From contig NC_134276.1 in NCBI RefSeq assembly GCF_949628215.1, positions 219,004,610-219,068,609 of the forward strand: 64,000 nt of DNA. The letters run 5' to 3'. The translations under genes and the position numbers were made by a program. The notes beneath the pieces are model-generated. The model did no database searches and was not told the origin of the DNA. It was given only the letters and a program-made list of their open reading frames with translations. This stretch comes from Phalacrocorax aristotelis. Lineage: Eukaryota > Chordata > Aves > Suliformes > Phalacrocoracidae. Shown one piece after another: positions 1-12,010 of this stretch; the stretch's first letter is position 1; every line of letters begins with the position of its first letter.

Positions 1-140
1 ACCTGCTCTGCATCAGCAGCCAGTGCTTAGACAACTGGCACAGCCCTGCAGCCCTGCGGGAAAGCACCCCTCGCAGCGCAGCAGCTCCCCAGCCCTGAAC
101 TGCCTGGCACAGCAAGGCACAGCACGGTGACTTCCCTGTA

Positions 141-256
141 CGGAAACACGCAGCACAGCCCACACAGCACAGCCCACGCAGCGCAGCCAGCCCCTGCACG
201 GAAACACGTAGCACAGCCCACGTGGCTTGGCCCACGCAGCACAGCCAGCCCTGCAT
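141..256. repeat. 58-bp imperfect tandem duplication
   Basis: The string CGGAAACACG occurs at 141 and again at 199. The following GCCCACGCAGC...CCAGCCC segments repeat with the same 58 bp spacing, giving about two copies of a GC-rich unit. It has no coding value: open frames on both strands here are by-products of the repeat. Confidence 0.6.
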
Positions 257-1791
257 GGGCAGCTGAATTATCTGGAGGGTTTACAAGGTGAAGTGGCAAC
301 ACATTTCAGGGTCCTGGAACAAAGCTGCAAGCTCTGAAAAGAGCCTGCTGAAGCCAGAAAAAGCACCCACTATTCTTGTGCTTTAGCATTTTATGTTTCC
401 TTTGTTTCATCCTCTGGTTTCCAAGACTTCATCCTGAAGCTTGACATACACTGCTTGCTGCACACCACAGCTCAGCCTGCCTAGCGCACAGGGAGAATGG
501 GCTGGGTGAGGCTGGGACTTTCTGAGCCCCAGTCCCACAGAGGCGTCCATATGGTGCAGACATGCACAGGGGTCCCTTGCTTCTCAGCTCATCCCAACCC
601 TGGGGTGGGGCATGACAATGTCTGCAGTGAATGGGGTTGGCAGGTCAGCCTGGGAACACGGGCAGAAGCTGGAGAACTGCTCCTCTGCAAGCCCCAGCAC
701 TGGTTGCGCTGGTGCACGCTAAGCAGTAGGCGGGAACACACCCTCAGGGGCAAACTCCAGGTGTGCACACCTGGAGCGGGAACAGCATCAGCCAGACCCT
801 CCACTGGCAGGAACCAGCTGGTAGTGTGCCAGGTAGGGGCTGGCGTCCTTGCTGGGCACCCAGAAACCTCTGTGGAGAGGGAAGAGAGAAGGCTGTTCCA
901 AGGAGCATGCAGAGGCCAGGGCAGTGCACAACTCAGGGCAGGAGACTGGGCCTACCACCAAGCAAAGAACGTAAGGCAGGCAGGGGACAGACCAGTCCCA
1001 CTCCCACAGAACATCTACCCTACCTTTCCCCAGCTGTGTCTTATAGCTCAAGCTACTTCTCTGCCAGCTGTCGGCAGTAGCTTCCCCGCTCCTCTCTCCT
1101 GTGTGGTCCCTCATGCTTCCCTGTCCCCAGTGTGGCTCTGGCTGCCCTTTCCTCCTTCTGTGCCAGGCCCTGGCCCTACCACAGCCACAGCAAGCAACTG
1201 CTGCATCCCTCCCCTGCCCACATCCATTCGGTGCCCTGGGAGGAAGAATGTGCCACCCGTGCCCTTGGCCTGGCGTCCTGGGGTAGGGGCATACACCATT
1301 GCTTTTCTTCCCTTTGTGGGTCATGAGGTCTGGCACCTGCCATTAATGGTGCTGCAAGTTTACTGTGCACATATGGAGCCAGCTGGCCTCATACCACGGC
1401 ACTGCAACTCCCCTCTGCCAGCCTGACAGCAGCCACAGAGACCACCAAAAGCCTAAATAGCTCAGTGCGGCCAAAGAAAATGCCTTTCACCATATGCTGC
1501 ACATTTGCAATCAGCTCCCATCAAGACCTTGCCCTGGTCTGTAGGGCAGCATGCAGGTAGCACCCAGCCCATAAGTACAGCTGTGGGGTGACATGCCCAC
1601 CAGCCACACCAGTTCTGGGGATGGGCAGTGCTTGCAAAGGGTCCGGCGTCCTCACGCAGGACAGTAAAAAGCCCCACTGCATGAGGCAGCATCCGAGTAG
1701 CCAGGGTTGGAAGAAGCACCCACACCTGTGTGATGTGCAGGAACCCTCCTGTCCTCTGACACCAGTGGTACTTGTCCCAGACAGAGATTCT

Positions 1792-1864
1792 GGATCCCAG
1801 CTGGATAGGCCTGGGGGATCCCGTCAGAGAGGGCACCCTGGATCCCAGCTGGATGGGCCCAGGC
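1792..1864. repeat. short direct duplication
   Basis: GGATCCCAGCTGGAT appears twice about 58 bp apart, each time followed by a G-rich AGGCCTGGG or GGGCCCAGG segment. This is a local duplication in non-coding DNA. Confidence 0.5.
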
Positions 1865-2802
1865 AGACCTGGCTAGCCAGTCTCCCCCAGAACCCTTCCT
1901 CCTGATGCATCCTCAAAGCACATCATGTAGTAATGACCTACCCCTGCCTCACAACTGCTTCTGCATCACCTGCAGCCTACCTAAACACATCCTGTGCCCT
2001 CCAGCCTGAGTCCTGCCATCCTTTCCAGCCCTCACAAGCCCTGTTCCTGTCCTCAGCCCTCCATGAGGCTGCCCCCAAGCACCACAGCCAGGGTCCCTGT
2101 CCCCCCTGCCCCAGACAGACCATCCCCTCCCTGGACAAGGCTGCAGGGCTCTCACCAGCCTGTGCTTTCTCCCCACCACGTCCTATTGGGAAGCCCATGG
2201 CATTTCTGAAGGCAGAAATGGAAGGACAGAACAGTGCTTACCTGAAATGACAGTCACGGGCACAGGGTCACAGCACTCCCTTTTCATCAACCTGCGGACA
2301 ACAGAGAGCAAGGACAGCATCAGTGCAGCACTACCTGCATGGCCCCCAGGCACGCTGCACCCATGCAGACAGCAGATACAGCCTCAGGACCGCAGGGAAG
2401 TGTGGAACTTGCAGGGCTGGGAACCAGAGCATCCCCAGAGCAAACCTTCTGCAGGTCACCAGGGAGAGAGGCAAGGTCACCTACAGCTTGCACCACCACC
2501 TGCTGCCCCGCCACAGCAGAGCATCCCTGGCCTCCTTACACATCAGGAGCAATGCACTCCAAGCCCTCCCACCCACACAAGCCCATCCTCACCCCGTGGA
2601 CACCTACTGCCCCCCAAGGAGAGCCACAGGGGCTCTGCCCCTTGCCCAGGCAGGCTGGAGGACTGGCAGACCCCTGCCTCCACTGGCCCCATAGCATGGC
2701 TCAGTGGGGCCACTCATGAGGGCAGTGCAGCTTCCCAAGGTAACAGCCCAGGCCAAAGTGCCAGGGGAGGTGGACACAGCTGTCCTGGGCTGGCAGGGCT
2801 CC

Positions 2803-2900
2803 TCGAGCACCTCTCCCACGCTGGGGCAGCGGGGGTCCTTGAGTACCTCTCCCACCCTGGGGCAGCGGGGGCTCTCAAGCACCTCTCCCACCCTGGCTCA
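2803..2900. repeat. 36-bp tandem repeat, about 2.7 copies
   Basis: The core CTCTCCCA starts at 2811, 2847 and 2883, an exact 36 bp period. Each unit also carries CTGGGGCAGCGGGGG. Because 36 is divisible by three, open frames run through it on both strands, but no domain is recognised. It is best read as a minisatellite. Confidence 0.75.
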
Positions 2901-4088
2901 TGTGCTCCCAGGCAGAGTCTTGAGACTCAGAGCAGGAAGCAGAGCATCTCTGATGCAGCTTGAGAGCAGAAGCAGGCTCAAGCTGAAATGCCAGCAATGT
3001 TAAGGGTCAGATCCTCCACAGGGTCAACCCTCTCATTCTTTTTTTCTGGACGAGCAACAGAGGATCAGGGCCCAGCTGAGCCCACCTCCAGAATACAACA
3101 GGGCATGTGCCGCAGGCTAAAATCAGGAGCAGCTATGGGCAGTCAGGAAAAGAGAAAAGTGGATCCATAATGCCTCTGCTCTCTTATGTGCTGAAATGTG
3201 CACGCTCTCTCCTTCTCATTAAAGATGCTTTCTGGGTGAGTGGCTGAAATGGCTGCTATGTTGTAGAAAATTAAAAATGTATGACTTGGGATTTCTCGGA
3301 GCACGCCTGTTGTGCTGCAGCTGGTGTCAGCAAGTACAAGGTACTACAGGGGGAAGGGGCCACTGTAAGGATCCCGTTTTTGCAGAGAGCTCGTGGTGTG
3401 CCACATGGGCAGCTGGGGTGCCACGAGGCTTTAAACATTTTATAATATATACTCCAGCCTCCACTGGTAGAGGGATCACAGGTACTGTGATGCACCTGGA
3501 AAACCCAGTAGCTATTGTGTGCCTCTGGAAAATGACATCCCAGTGAGGCCATAGCAGGATTCTCCGGACACAGCTGCCACTGCCCCACTGACTCCTCTCC
3601 TGAGAAAAGGTCACAGGACACCTGTGCCATGAAAACAGAAGAAACCTACCACAGCTGTTTATGTGGGACCTAAACAAAATAGCACAGGGCATGTGTGTGT
3701 CCTCCTTGGACATTTAGTGACCATAGTGAACAGAGTATCTCTCCTGTCCCTTGGCACTGGGAATACCAAGACTGAGCAGGGCAGGCAGTGGGGCAGGGGA
3801 CTGCTGTGCCTGCAGGAACATCAAACTTCAGTGACCACAGCCTTGCAAAGCTTAGAGCCTGCAAGGTAACAGCCCTGGGCACAGGGAGGCACAGGCTGGG
3901 ACACTTACACAGCCTCCCTCCCACCCATGTGCCATCCAAAATCCCTCGCTGCAGCACAGAGCATGGTCCCAAAGCCAGGGTAGGGCACAGACCAGCCCCA
4001 GCCCTCCCACCCCACCACTTTTTTGCTGCAATTAGAAGGCTTGGATAAGGGGGTGGGTTGTGTGGTACTGCGGAGCAGGAACTCCCCG

Positions 4089-4126
4089 TCCACCAAAGGC
4101 ATCTCCATCCACCAAAGGCATCTCTG
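4089..4126. repeat. 19-bp tandem duplication
   Basis: TCCACCAAAGGCATCTC is present twice with a 19 bp offset (CACCAAAGGC at 4091 and 4110). Confidence 0.65.
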
Positions 4127-5480
4127 GCAGCTCATGCTCCCAGGTCACCCCGCCACCTGCAGGCAGCCTCAGCCCAGGGACACGGTGGGTTTGGGCTGGA
4201 ACTACGCAACATGGCTACAGCTACATGTCACCAAAGGCAGCATAACCCAAACACCCCATCATGCCTCGTGGCCCAGCTCTACACCCTCTGAGCCTCCACA
4301 GAGGCTTCAGATGGACAGCTAACCAAACCACATACATGCAGCAGTCATCTGGAGCACAGGAGCCTTCCCAAAATACACACCAAGGCCTCAGGTTGTGACA
4401 GCTGCTGTCACAGCCACAGCACAAGCCTGGGAAGCTGAGCTGCGAGCCCCCAGCAGCACCTCATCCCGACCCAGCCAAGCACAGGCTGCACTTTACCACC
4501 ATCCCCCCCAGGTATGGGAGGGCTGGGGCAGCACAGGGAGCAAAATGGTCAAGAGAGCACATGAGGAATACCTGCCTGCACAGCCATCATCCTGGGCCCA
4601 GTCCCATGTGTCTAATAGGTGCAGGACAGGGCACCAGGTTCCCTGGGAAAATGCAAAACCAAGGGGGACTCAGAAACAGGAAGCAAGAATGACCAACGGG
4701 CAAAAAAAAACTTTCATAAAAAGAGAAAGGAAAGAACAGAGATTGCTGCCTTAGAAGGAGGCAAATAAGAGGGGACACAGATAAAAGGCTGTAACATCCT
4801 GAACAGTCTGCAGAAAGGAGACGACGCTTCTGCTCTTCTCATCTCACAGCATGAGGGCAGCAGAAATGTCGTGGGATCTCACACTAAGAAAAGGAAATAA
4901 TTCTCCACATCAGCGTACCTAGATGGTGTAGCTCAATGCCACAGGAAGCCCTTGAGGCTCAGAAAAGTGCAAGTTCCCAGACAGATCTAAAGGTTTCTTG
5001 GGAGAGGATACCAACCAAAGTTACTGGCGGCAGCAATGTGGCAAGGCTGTGCAGCCCTCTCCTACCAGCTCCACTGCAGCCTGTGACAGCCAGCAGGATC
5101 ACCCCTCAGTGCAGGCAGCTGGTCCCCAGCTCCCACAACAGCCACTGCCCCTCTGCAGCCCCAGGGCAGTGCCAGAGGCAGGCCAGGCAGCAAGACAGTC
5201 CCAAAGTGTGGCTCTGAACTGCAGAGCAGCACCCAGCACCGGCAGCAGCCCTGCTCCATCTCCAGCAGGATGGCTCTTCCTCCTGGCTCTCACCCACACT
5301 CCCTCCATCCCACCCTGACCTCCAGGGCAGATCTGGACCAGCACAACCACCTCCTGGGTCCCTCCTTACCTGGGCCTCTCAAGCACCATCTTTTATGTCC
5401 TCAGGTGGTGAGGGCCCCATGGAACGTCAATGATGGGAATATACATCCAGTAATGTCAAAGGCACTGATCTGCACGGGAA

Positions 5481-5650
5481 GCAGCTCAGGAGATAAATTA
5501 AATGCTTATAATATGAGCATCTTCTCCCAACCCTGATAACAGGCAAAAGAGACTTATGAGTTTATTATTGGACCTGATAAATTAAACTCTTCACAGAAGA
5601 ATAAATTATGCAGATGATCTGCGATGTATTTAGACTGCAGCTTGCACACT
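5481..5650. other. AT-rich island, candidate conserved non-coding element
   Basis: Inside GC-rich flanks, this block is rich in TAAATTAAA, TTATTATTGG and AATAAATTATGCAGATG motifs. Sharp AT islands in GC-rich intergenic DNA are often conserved enhancers, but nothing in the sequence alone proves function. No coding signal was seen. Confidence 0.25.
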
Positions 5651-8559
5651 GCCAGGATCCTAGTCCTCACAGTCCCTGAGGATCCTGCTGTCTGTGGAGC
5701 CAGAGGGCCCTTGTTCAGGCTAGCAGGGAGAGCTCCAGGGAGGCTGTTATTCCTCTTGCTCATGGATGGCAATTCTGCCTTTTCCTTGTCTAAGTCTGAC
5801 TCTTTTATCATGAATGTCCAGACTCCCTGCTTTTCGTTCAGCTTCTTCCCTTTCCGGGATAAGAGGCAAGGACTGCAGACTCACAGTAAGTACAGAAGCT
5901 GGTTCCCAACAGTCCAACAAACACAACATGATCAGAAATGACAAGTCAGTGGAAGTAAAACTGTCCCCAAGACAGAACTGGGAGCTGGGAAGCATCTGGA
6001 AACTCCTCTCTCAGGAGGGTTGTGGGAATGCCTCTCTGCACAGAGAGTTGTCCGTGATGTTATGATACACAGGGGATGTGCCCATTTCTGCCTCCTGATG
6101 CCTCCGGGCTCTGACCCCACAAAGGGACAATGCCACTTGGTCCCTCTCACAAGCATCGTTAAGGAATCCATTCCAGCTGCTCTAGACAAGAAATGCAGAC
6201 AAAGCCTTCCCCGGCAATAGGGCAGCCACAAACCCGGGCCAAGGGCTGCGGTGCCATAGGCAGACACAGCTGCACATCCCTGCACAAGACCAAGCTCACA
6301 CACTGGTCTGGCCACACCACTGCTAAATTGCCACCATAGCGTGGCACTGCCTGGCACAGCCTGGTCAGGCACAGCTGCTCGACATGGCCCCCATGGGCCT
6401 GTGGGACTCAGGCTGGAGGTGAGCAGACAGTCAGGGCAAGCCTAAGTATGTCCATTATGTCCCAGCAGGCTCCTGCCACAGCTCCAGGGATCTGTGACCC
6501 TGCAGTGAAGCAGAAGACATCGAGGAAGGGGTACAGCCTGCAGGCCCCGAGCCCTAGCATGCAGTGTGCTGTATCCCCACGCACGCTGGGACCTGTAGTC
6601 CCTTTCTGCCAAGTCCAGGAAACATTACATCACACTGTAAGGACATGGCTGAGCCTCCGCTGAGCCTCCTCTGGGCAGCAGAAGGTCCCCGTGGCCGGCT
6701 TCCGCCAGTGCCGAACAATAGCGTCCAGGGCTGAGCACTTGCGGGGCCGCTGCGTTTCCTGCCATTCATTGCACTCCCCTGAGAATGTCTATAAAAAGCA
6801 GAAGAATGCAGACCTGGAAGTCTAAACCACCCCTTAAATAAGGCAAGAATGGCAGCATCTCCTGGGGGAAGGAGCCCTGCAGTCCCCAAGTGGGGGAGCA
6901 GGTGTAGGGAGGTGGGCCCAGGAACCATCGGTTCTTTCCTGGGGAGAAGTGCAGCCCTGAACCAAATTGCACCCTCAGGTTTCTCAGTACAAACAAGGCC
7001 CAGCTAATCACCAAACCCACCCCTGCCCACCAAGAGCTCTCTGCTGTTCTGGGGCTTGCAAAGTCAGCCACCTTGGCATGAAAGAGCAATCCAAATAACC
7101 AGCTCCTTCCAAATGAGCAGCCCCTCAAAGCAGGGGCTGTGCTGGAGCACAACCGCCCGGCCCCACCATGGAGGGCTCATGGCAAGTTGAGGCTGCAGGA
7201 GGCTGCTTGTGGAGAACACATCCTGCATAGGTCCCGGGGGCTCAGCTCTGCTTGGGGAGGGGCTCAGTGTGGTGAGAAGCTGGCTCTGATGGTCCCCTGG
7301 CACCACTCAAGGCTCTGCGCAGCCCCATTCCCACCTAAAGTCCCCTGTGCTGTCACAGCTGAGTCCATACCACATCCAGAATCACAAACTCACAGAGCTG
7401 CTGTCAGGGAGGGGAGAACATGCTGCCAGCAGAGATCTTTCAATATTTAATGATAGAAGAATCTCCTGATCAACCTGCTTCTTGGGTTACGAAAGTCCCC
7501 ATTCATTCTGCTCCCCATAACAAGGTGAGCAGCCTGACTGCTGTTAGTGGCACAGGCACCCCATCCCCTGAGAGTTTGGGTTGATCCTTGAGAGACTTCC
7601 ACGAAGCCAGCGCTGCCTCCCCTTCCCACGCTGCCAACTGGAGCCAAGACACCCATGAACCAGAGCTTTTGCCTGTTGTCACAGTTACAGCAGCTCAGCT
7701 GCATTTAGGAGTGGGATGGCAATTTACTCTTTGTACTCGTTTTAGCTGCACGGCCTCCCCCTGCTCCAGGTCTGCCATGGCAGAGGGGATTCCCGCTCCA
7801 CAGCACTGCCAGCCCCACGAGGCTGCCGAGCCCCACCAGCACCCCGCAGCTCCTGCTGCTTGTGTCCCTGATGCCAAGGGCAGAGCCAGGCCACCAGATT
7901 GCACCTCCCGGGCTAGCACTTTCCAGTCACCACTGGGCTGGGGAAGGAGGCATGCACAGCAGGCTGGAGGGGGGCAGGGCACAGCTGGTCCCCCTTGCTG
8001 ACTGGGAGGGGACCCTCTCCCTTCGCCAAGGCTCTGCTCACCTCAGCTTCTCTGCCTCCCCTCGCAGCTAATCCTGGTCTCCTGCACAAAGGGAGAACAG
8101 GGCAGGAGCCAGGAGCACTGCTGGGCTGCTGGCCCTCCTGACTGGCCTCCCAGTTGTAGCCCATCACTGGAATACTCCTCGGTCCCAAAGGCAGCTGCCA
8201 GGAGCAGCCTCCCTCCCACGTCTCCACCGCACACATGTCCCTGTCCCGGTTCTCATGGGAGAGCTCAGCTCTACCCCAAACGCTATTGCCAGCCTCTGGC
8301 CCAGCTCTGCAAAGCCCCACTGCAGCCACGCGCTCTGTGCTGCGCCCCAGGGCAGGACCAGCTTGCCATCGCCCTGGGCTCCTGTGGTGCCTCCATCGGG
8401 GAGCCTCACCCCACTGGGATGCCCCAGCTTCACAAATGCCTTGCCGTGCTCTGCGAGATGGGAAGGGGAGCCCAGCCTGCCACTCCGGTCCCGCTCCCAC
8501 CCCACAGCCCCATACTCTGCTCCTCACCACTTGCACACACGTGCCTCATCATTTGCATA
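5651..8559. other. non-coding DNA, no gene recognised
   Basis: No domain-bearing open frame, RNA gene or mobile element was recognised on either strand. Open frames are short or of low-complexity composition. Confidence 0.45.
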
Positions 8560-9095
8560 TGCACTTATGCACTCCTGTGCGGAGGCAGCAGCAATAATTT
8601 TTAGCTGGTGGAAATCTCAACAGAATATTCTGTAGTGGGCTGCTGTGTGTCTGTTTGTGCGCACCTTCAGAACACAATAATCGTTTAAGTGAACAATGGA
8701 GTACAAAACACAAATAGTACAGATATGCATTATTCATATCATAATACTAAGAATATTAAGAATACTTATATGTTATATGAATATTTAGGTGTTATATGCT
8801 GTACAACAGAAAAAAATCCAGTTGTTATCTGAAAAAAAGGACCTTGTAATATTCTCCTTTGTGCTCTTTTTTTGCTGTCAGCCCCTTTTGCCACGTACCT
8901 TGTAAGTTTGGCACAGTCAGCAAAATCTCCACAGAGGGCTACTGTGCAGGTGCAAAATGCACAAGAATGTTGTAATGCGTTTAAGTGTCAGTATTAAAAA
9001 AATTATGGAAACTTATTATGGTTTGTCTCCATTACCTGCATGTCACTATTAAGACAGGATGACAACGAAAGTTTTTAGTGAAGTTTATAAAGTTC
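8560..9095. other. 540-bp AT-rich island, candidate conserved element
   Basis: Composition switches abruptly from GC-rich to AT-rich. The block contains a TTTGCATA octamer-like site, ATGCATTATTCATATC, several poly-A/T runs and TTAAGTGAACAATGG (a SOX-like ACAATGG). It has no open frame of note and no CR1 or simple-repeat structure that would explain it. It could be a regulatory element or an unrecognised old repeat. Confidence 0.3.
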
Positions 9096-10739
9096 TGGGG
9101 GGAAAGACCCTACCATGCCCCGGGTAGGAGCCATCCCTGCCCCACACTGTTCCCAGCAAGTCGAGCCCCAAGCCTCGTCACCTGCATGCAAGCAATGCAC
9201 ACATCAGTCCCACAGTCCAAGGGTCTCTAGCTCCCACTCTCAGAGCATGGGGTCTTGTGCAACATCCACATCTGCGAGGGCTGCAGCAAATGTCGTTTGG
9301 CCAGCCCAGCAGACATTCACCACGAGCGATTGCACACCCTGCGCAAAGGCACCCTCTGGGAAGCCTAGGCCATGAGAAGACCAGAGCCCTACAGAGGTCA
9401 GTGCCCAAGCCCTCAGCTCCTCTTCTTACAACCCAAGACTCTGCCACACACACAACACACAACAGCTTAAAGAACACCTTGCATGCTAACGCTGCAAGAT
9501 ATTTTCCCACCATGCCTTGCTATAGGTACAGTTGCAAAGCTAGTCTCATGTTTGACTATGTTTCTCACGGATGCCTGACAGATGTAACCCTTACATCACT
9601 GAAGGCTTTGAGGATCCCTGTCCGTAGACATCAAGGCAAGAAACAGCAGGCACAGTTCCTGTTTAAATCCTATTTGCTTAAATCCATTGCTCCCTTCATG
9701 ATTTACAGAAGCATCCAGAGGGTACCAACCAGTACCTGTACAGTCAAACCCAGCTCTGGAGTTTCCAGCTGCCTTGACCCAGTTTTGTAAAAGTAAGAGA
9801 GTGGCAGGCTCTCTCTTTTCTAGCAGTTCCCTGAGACATCAGGGACAGGCAAAACTGCAAGCTGAGGCCCAGACACAAGAACATAACCACACAAATCCCA
9901 TGCACAGGACTGTTGAGCACACCCCAAGCCCAGAGAACAGCTCATTATCCATGACAGCCTGGAGTGGAGATCACTTACTACACAAATTGTGCTTATACAC
10001 AGACAACAGAGCACACAGAAAAATGGTGCACTGAGCATCACACACAGGTATGTGCAAAGCCATGAGGGTAGATATACCCAATTACGCACCAGTACACAAG
10101 GACCACAAACATAAGTTACAAAAGCAATGGTACATGCTTCTGGATCATACCACAGGTGTCATGGTCCCCATCCTCTAATGCATGCTCTGCCTGCCTGCAT
10201 GCTACTGAAAAGCAGGGCTTCTGTTCCACAGCACATACCCCCAGCCACAAACCACAGCCCCTACTTCCCAGCATGCATGTGCCGCTGCAAACCACAGCAG
10301 CTAACCTCAAGCGCATTCAGCTTACTGCAAATCTCAGCCCTTAGCCCCCAAAATAAACTCCCACTACAGCCACAGCCCCTACTTTCCAGTCCACATGCCC
10401 CAAAGCACATGACAGCCCAGCACAGGGACCCCAGTTCCGACCGCTGCTCCTGTCCTGAAGTGCCGACATCTCAACACAAGCCATGGCCCCTATCCCCCAA
10501 GACGACCCACCACAAACCACAGCTATGGCCACACCACATAAACATCCCAATGCAAGCCACTGCCCCGCTCCCCAAACCACACACCCAACCGCGCACCACA
10601 GCCCCTAACTCCCAGGATGGGCACCCAACCACAAACCACGGCCCAAATTCCCTGGCACAAGCGCACTGGGCTGCACGCCACAGCCCTATGCCCAGCACAA
10701 CATCCCGCTGCAAACTACAGCCCCCACCCGGTAGCACAC
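9096..10739. other. non-coding DNA, CA-rich, no gene recognised
   Basis: The plus strand is rich in CCACAACC-type and CACA words (about 9,430-9,470 and 10,220-10,740), a loose low-complexity pattern that gives long open frames without domains (for example 10,127-11,137). No host exon was recognised. Confidence 0.45.
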
Positions 10740-11257
10740 CAACGCGAACCAGAGCCCCTGCTCCCCTGCATGCCCCACGGCGCCGCGCCCGAGACCCCCT
10801 GCCCCGCGCAGCTGCCCCACGGCCCCCACCCACCCGGGCGCTCCCTACACGGCAGCGCACAGCCCCCAGCCCCAGCCGGCAAACCCGCCGCGGCTCCACC
10901 CGCACGGGGGGCTGCTGCAGCCGCCTCTCCGACCCGCCGCGGCACCAGACCTTGGCAGCCACGCGTCCGGCCCGCCGGCGGGCAGAGCCCTCCCGCCTGT
11001 GCCCCGGCGACCCGCCGCCCCTCCGCCCGAACGCGCACCTGCGCGCCCGGAGCCGGACCCGGAGCCGGACCCTCGGCGGCCGCCCGGGGTGCGACCCCCG
11101 GGGCAGCGCAGCCGCCCGCTCCCCCGCGCAGAGCTGACCCTGCCGCCGCGGGCGTCCGGCTCGGCACCGCGCACCGCGCTCCCCGCCCCGGCCCCGCCAC
11201 CGCCACCGCCACCGCCCCCGCCGCGCGGGGCAGTCCGGCCCCGGAGCCGCTCGTTAC

Positions 11258-11293
11258 CTGCGGGGCGGCGGGCGGCGGGGCCCGAGCCACCAT
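11258..11293 (-). CDS. possible first coding exon of an unidentified minus-strand gene
   Basis: Reading leftward on the minus strand, an ATG at 11,293 opens twelve codons (M-V-A-R-A-P-P-P-A-A-P-Q) and ends at 11,258 directly before a donor of the form CAG|GTAACG, leaving phase 0. It sits in the core of a CpG island about 160 bp from an X-box, which fits a promoter-proximal exon. No downstream exon was recognised between 1 and 11 kb, and the peptide has no known motif. In such GC-rich DNA an ATG and donor pair can arise by chance, so this is only a candidate. Confidence 0.2.
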
Positions 11294-11453
11294 AGCCGCG
11301 GCGCGCCCGGGGGCAGCGGCGGCCGCCGGCTGCGGGAGAGGCGCGGAGCGGGAGGCGGGGGCGGCGGGGCCGGGGCGGGGAGCGGTTCGGTGCGCGCGGC
11401 GGATCCTCCGCGAACTCGGCCCCCGCCGCCGGCAGCGGGTGTTAGTTTAAGGA

Positions 11454-11467
11454 GTTGTCATGGCAAC
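11454..11467. promoter_or_regulatory. X-box, RFX-type palindrome
   Basis: GTTGTCATGGCAAC matches the imperfect inverted-repeat X-box bound by RFX factors (GTNRCC, spacer, RGYAAC). It lies inside the CpG island, where promoter X-boxes of ciliary genes are usually found. The match is seen directly; RFX binding and a ciliary target gene are inference. Confidence 0.6.
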
Positions 11468-12010
11468 GGGGAGCCGGTGCGCGCGGGAAGGGGCGGGCAG
11501 AGGGAAACTTCAGAGGCGGCTGCTCCGGCCCCGGCCCCGCACCGGCCCCGGGGGTCTCCGCCCCGCAGCCGCCACCGCCACCGCGGGCTCTCCGCTGCCC
11601 GGCGCGCCGCGCCCCCGCTGCTTCCTCGGCGCTTCGGCCCCCCGGGCTCTCCCCGTTCCCCTGGGCTCCCCCCCCGCTCCCCGGTGCCCTCCAGCCCCCT
11701 TCGCCCGCGGGGACGTGCTCGGCCTTCCCCCGCCGGCGGCCCCGCCAGCGGAAGCCCCGGGAAGAGCCGGCGGGTGGCGGCCTGCGGACGGGGGCAGGGG
11801 GCAGTGCTGGCCTCCAGCGCACTCCCGCGTGGGGCACCCCACGGCCGCGCAGGCAGGTCCTGCGCTCATGGGGCCGGGCCGTGTCAGCGGGACGCCGCGA
11901 GAGCAGGGCAGGGCTCCTCACCCTGGGGTCCCGGCACAGCCACCGCCTATGGCCCAGCCCCACGGCCCTGCGCCGTGCTGCCCCACAGACCTGCCCCATG
12001 GCGTAGCCAC

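Larger units (their letters stand above)
257..5480. other. GC-rich non-coding DNA, no gene recognised
   Basis: I see no exon with a recognisable protein domain on either strand. Open frames reach 309 codons (497-1426), but they overlap in several frames and are rich in Pro, Ser, Cys and His, as expected by chance in GC-rich DNA with few stops. Small duplications (about 1792-1864, 2803-2900, 4089-4126) are the only structure. The stretch could be intron or intergenic DNA of an unseen gene. Confidence 0.5.
10740..12010. promoter_or_regulatory. CpG island, probable promoter of an unidentified gene
   Basis: About 1.2 kb is very rich in CG dinucleotides, with several Sp1-type boxes (for example GGGGCGGGG near 11,375) and CCGCC runs. 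CpG islands of this size normally mark a transcription start. The centre (about 11,250-11,480) carries an X-box and, on the minus strand, a start codon in front of a good splice donor. Open frames on both strands here are long only because stops are rare at this GC content. Which gene it serves is not visible in the window. Confidence 0.7.

Noticed and set aside
497-1426. 309-codon frame on the plus strand
   Set aside because: Low-complexity composition with overlapping frames on both strands and no motif; expected by chance in GC-rich DNA.
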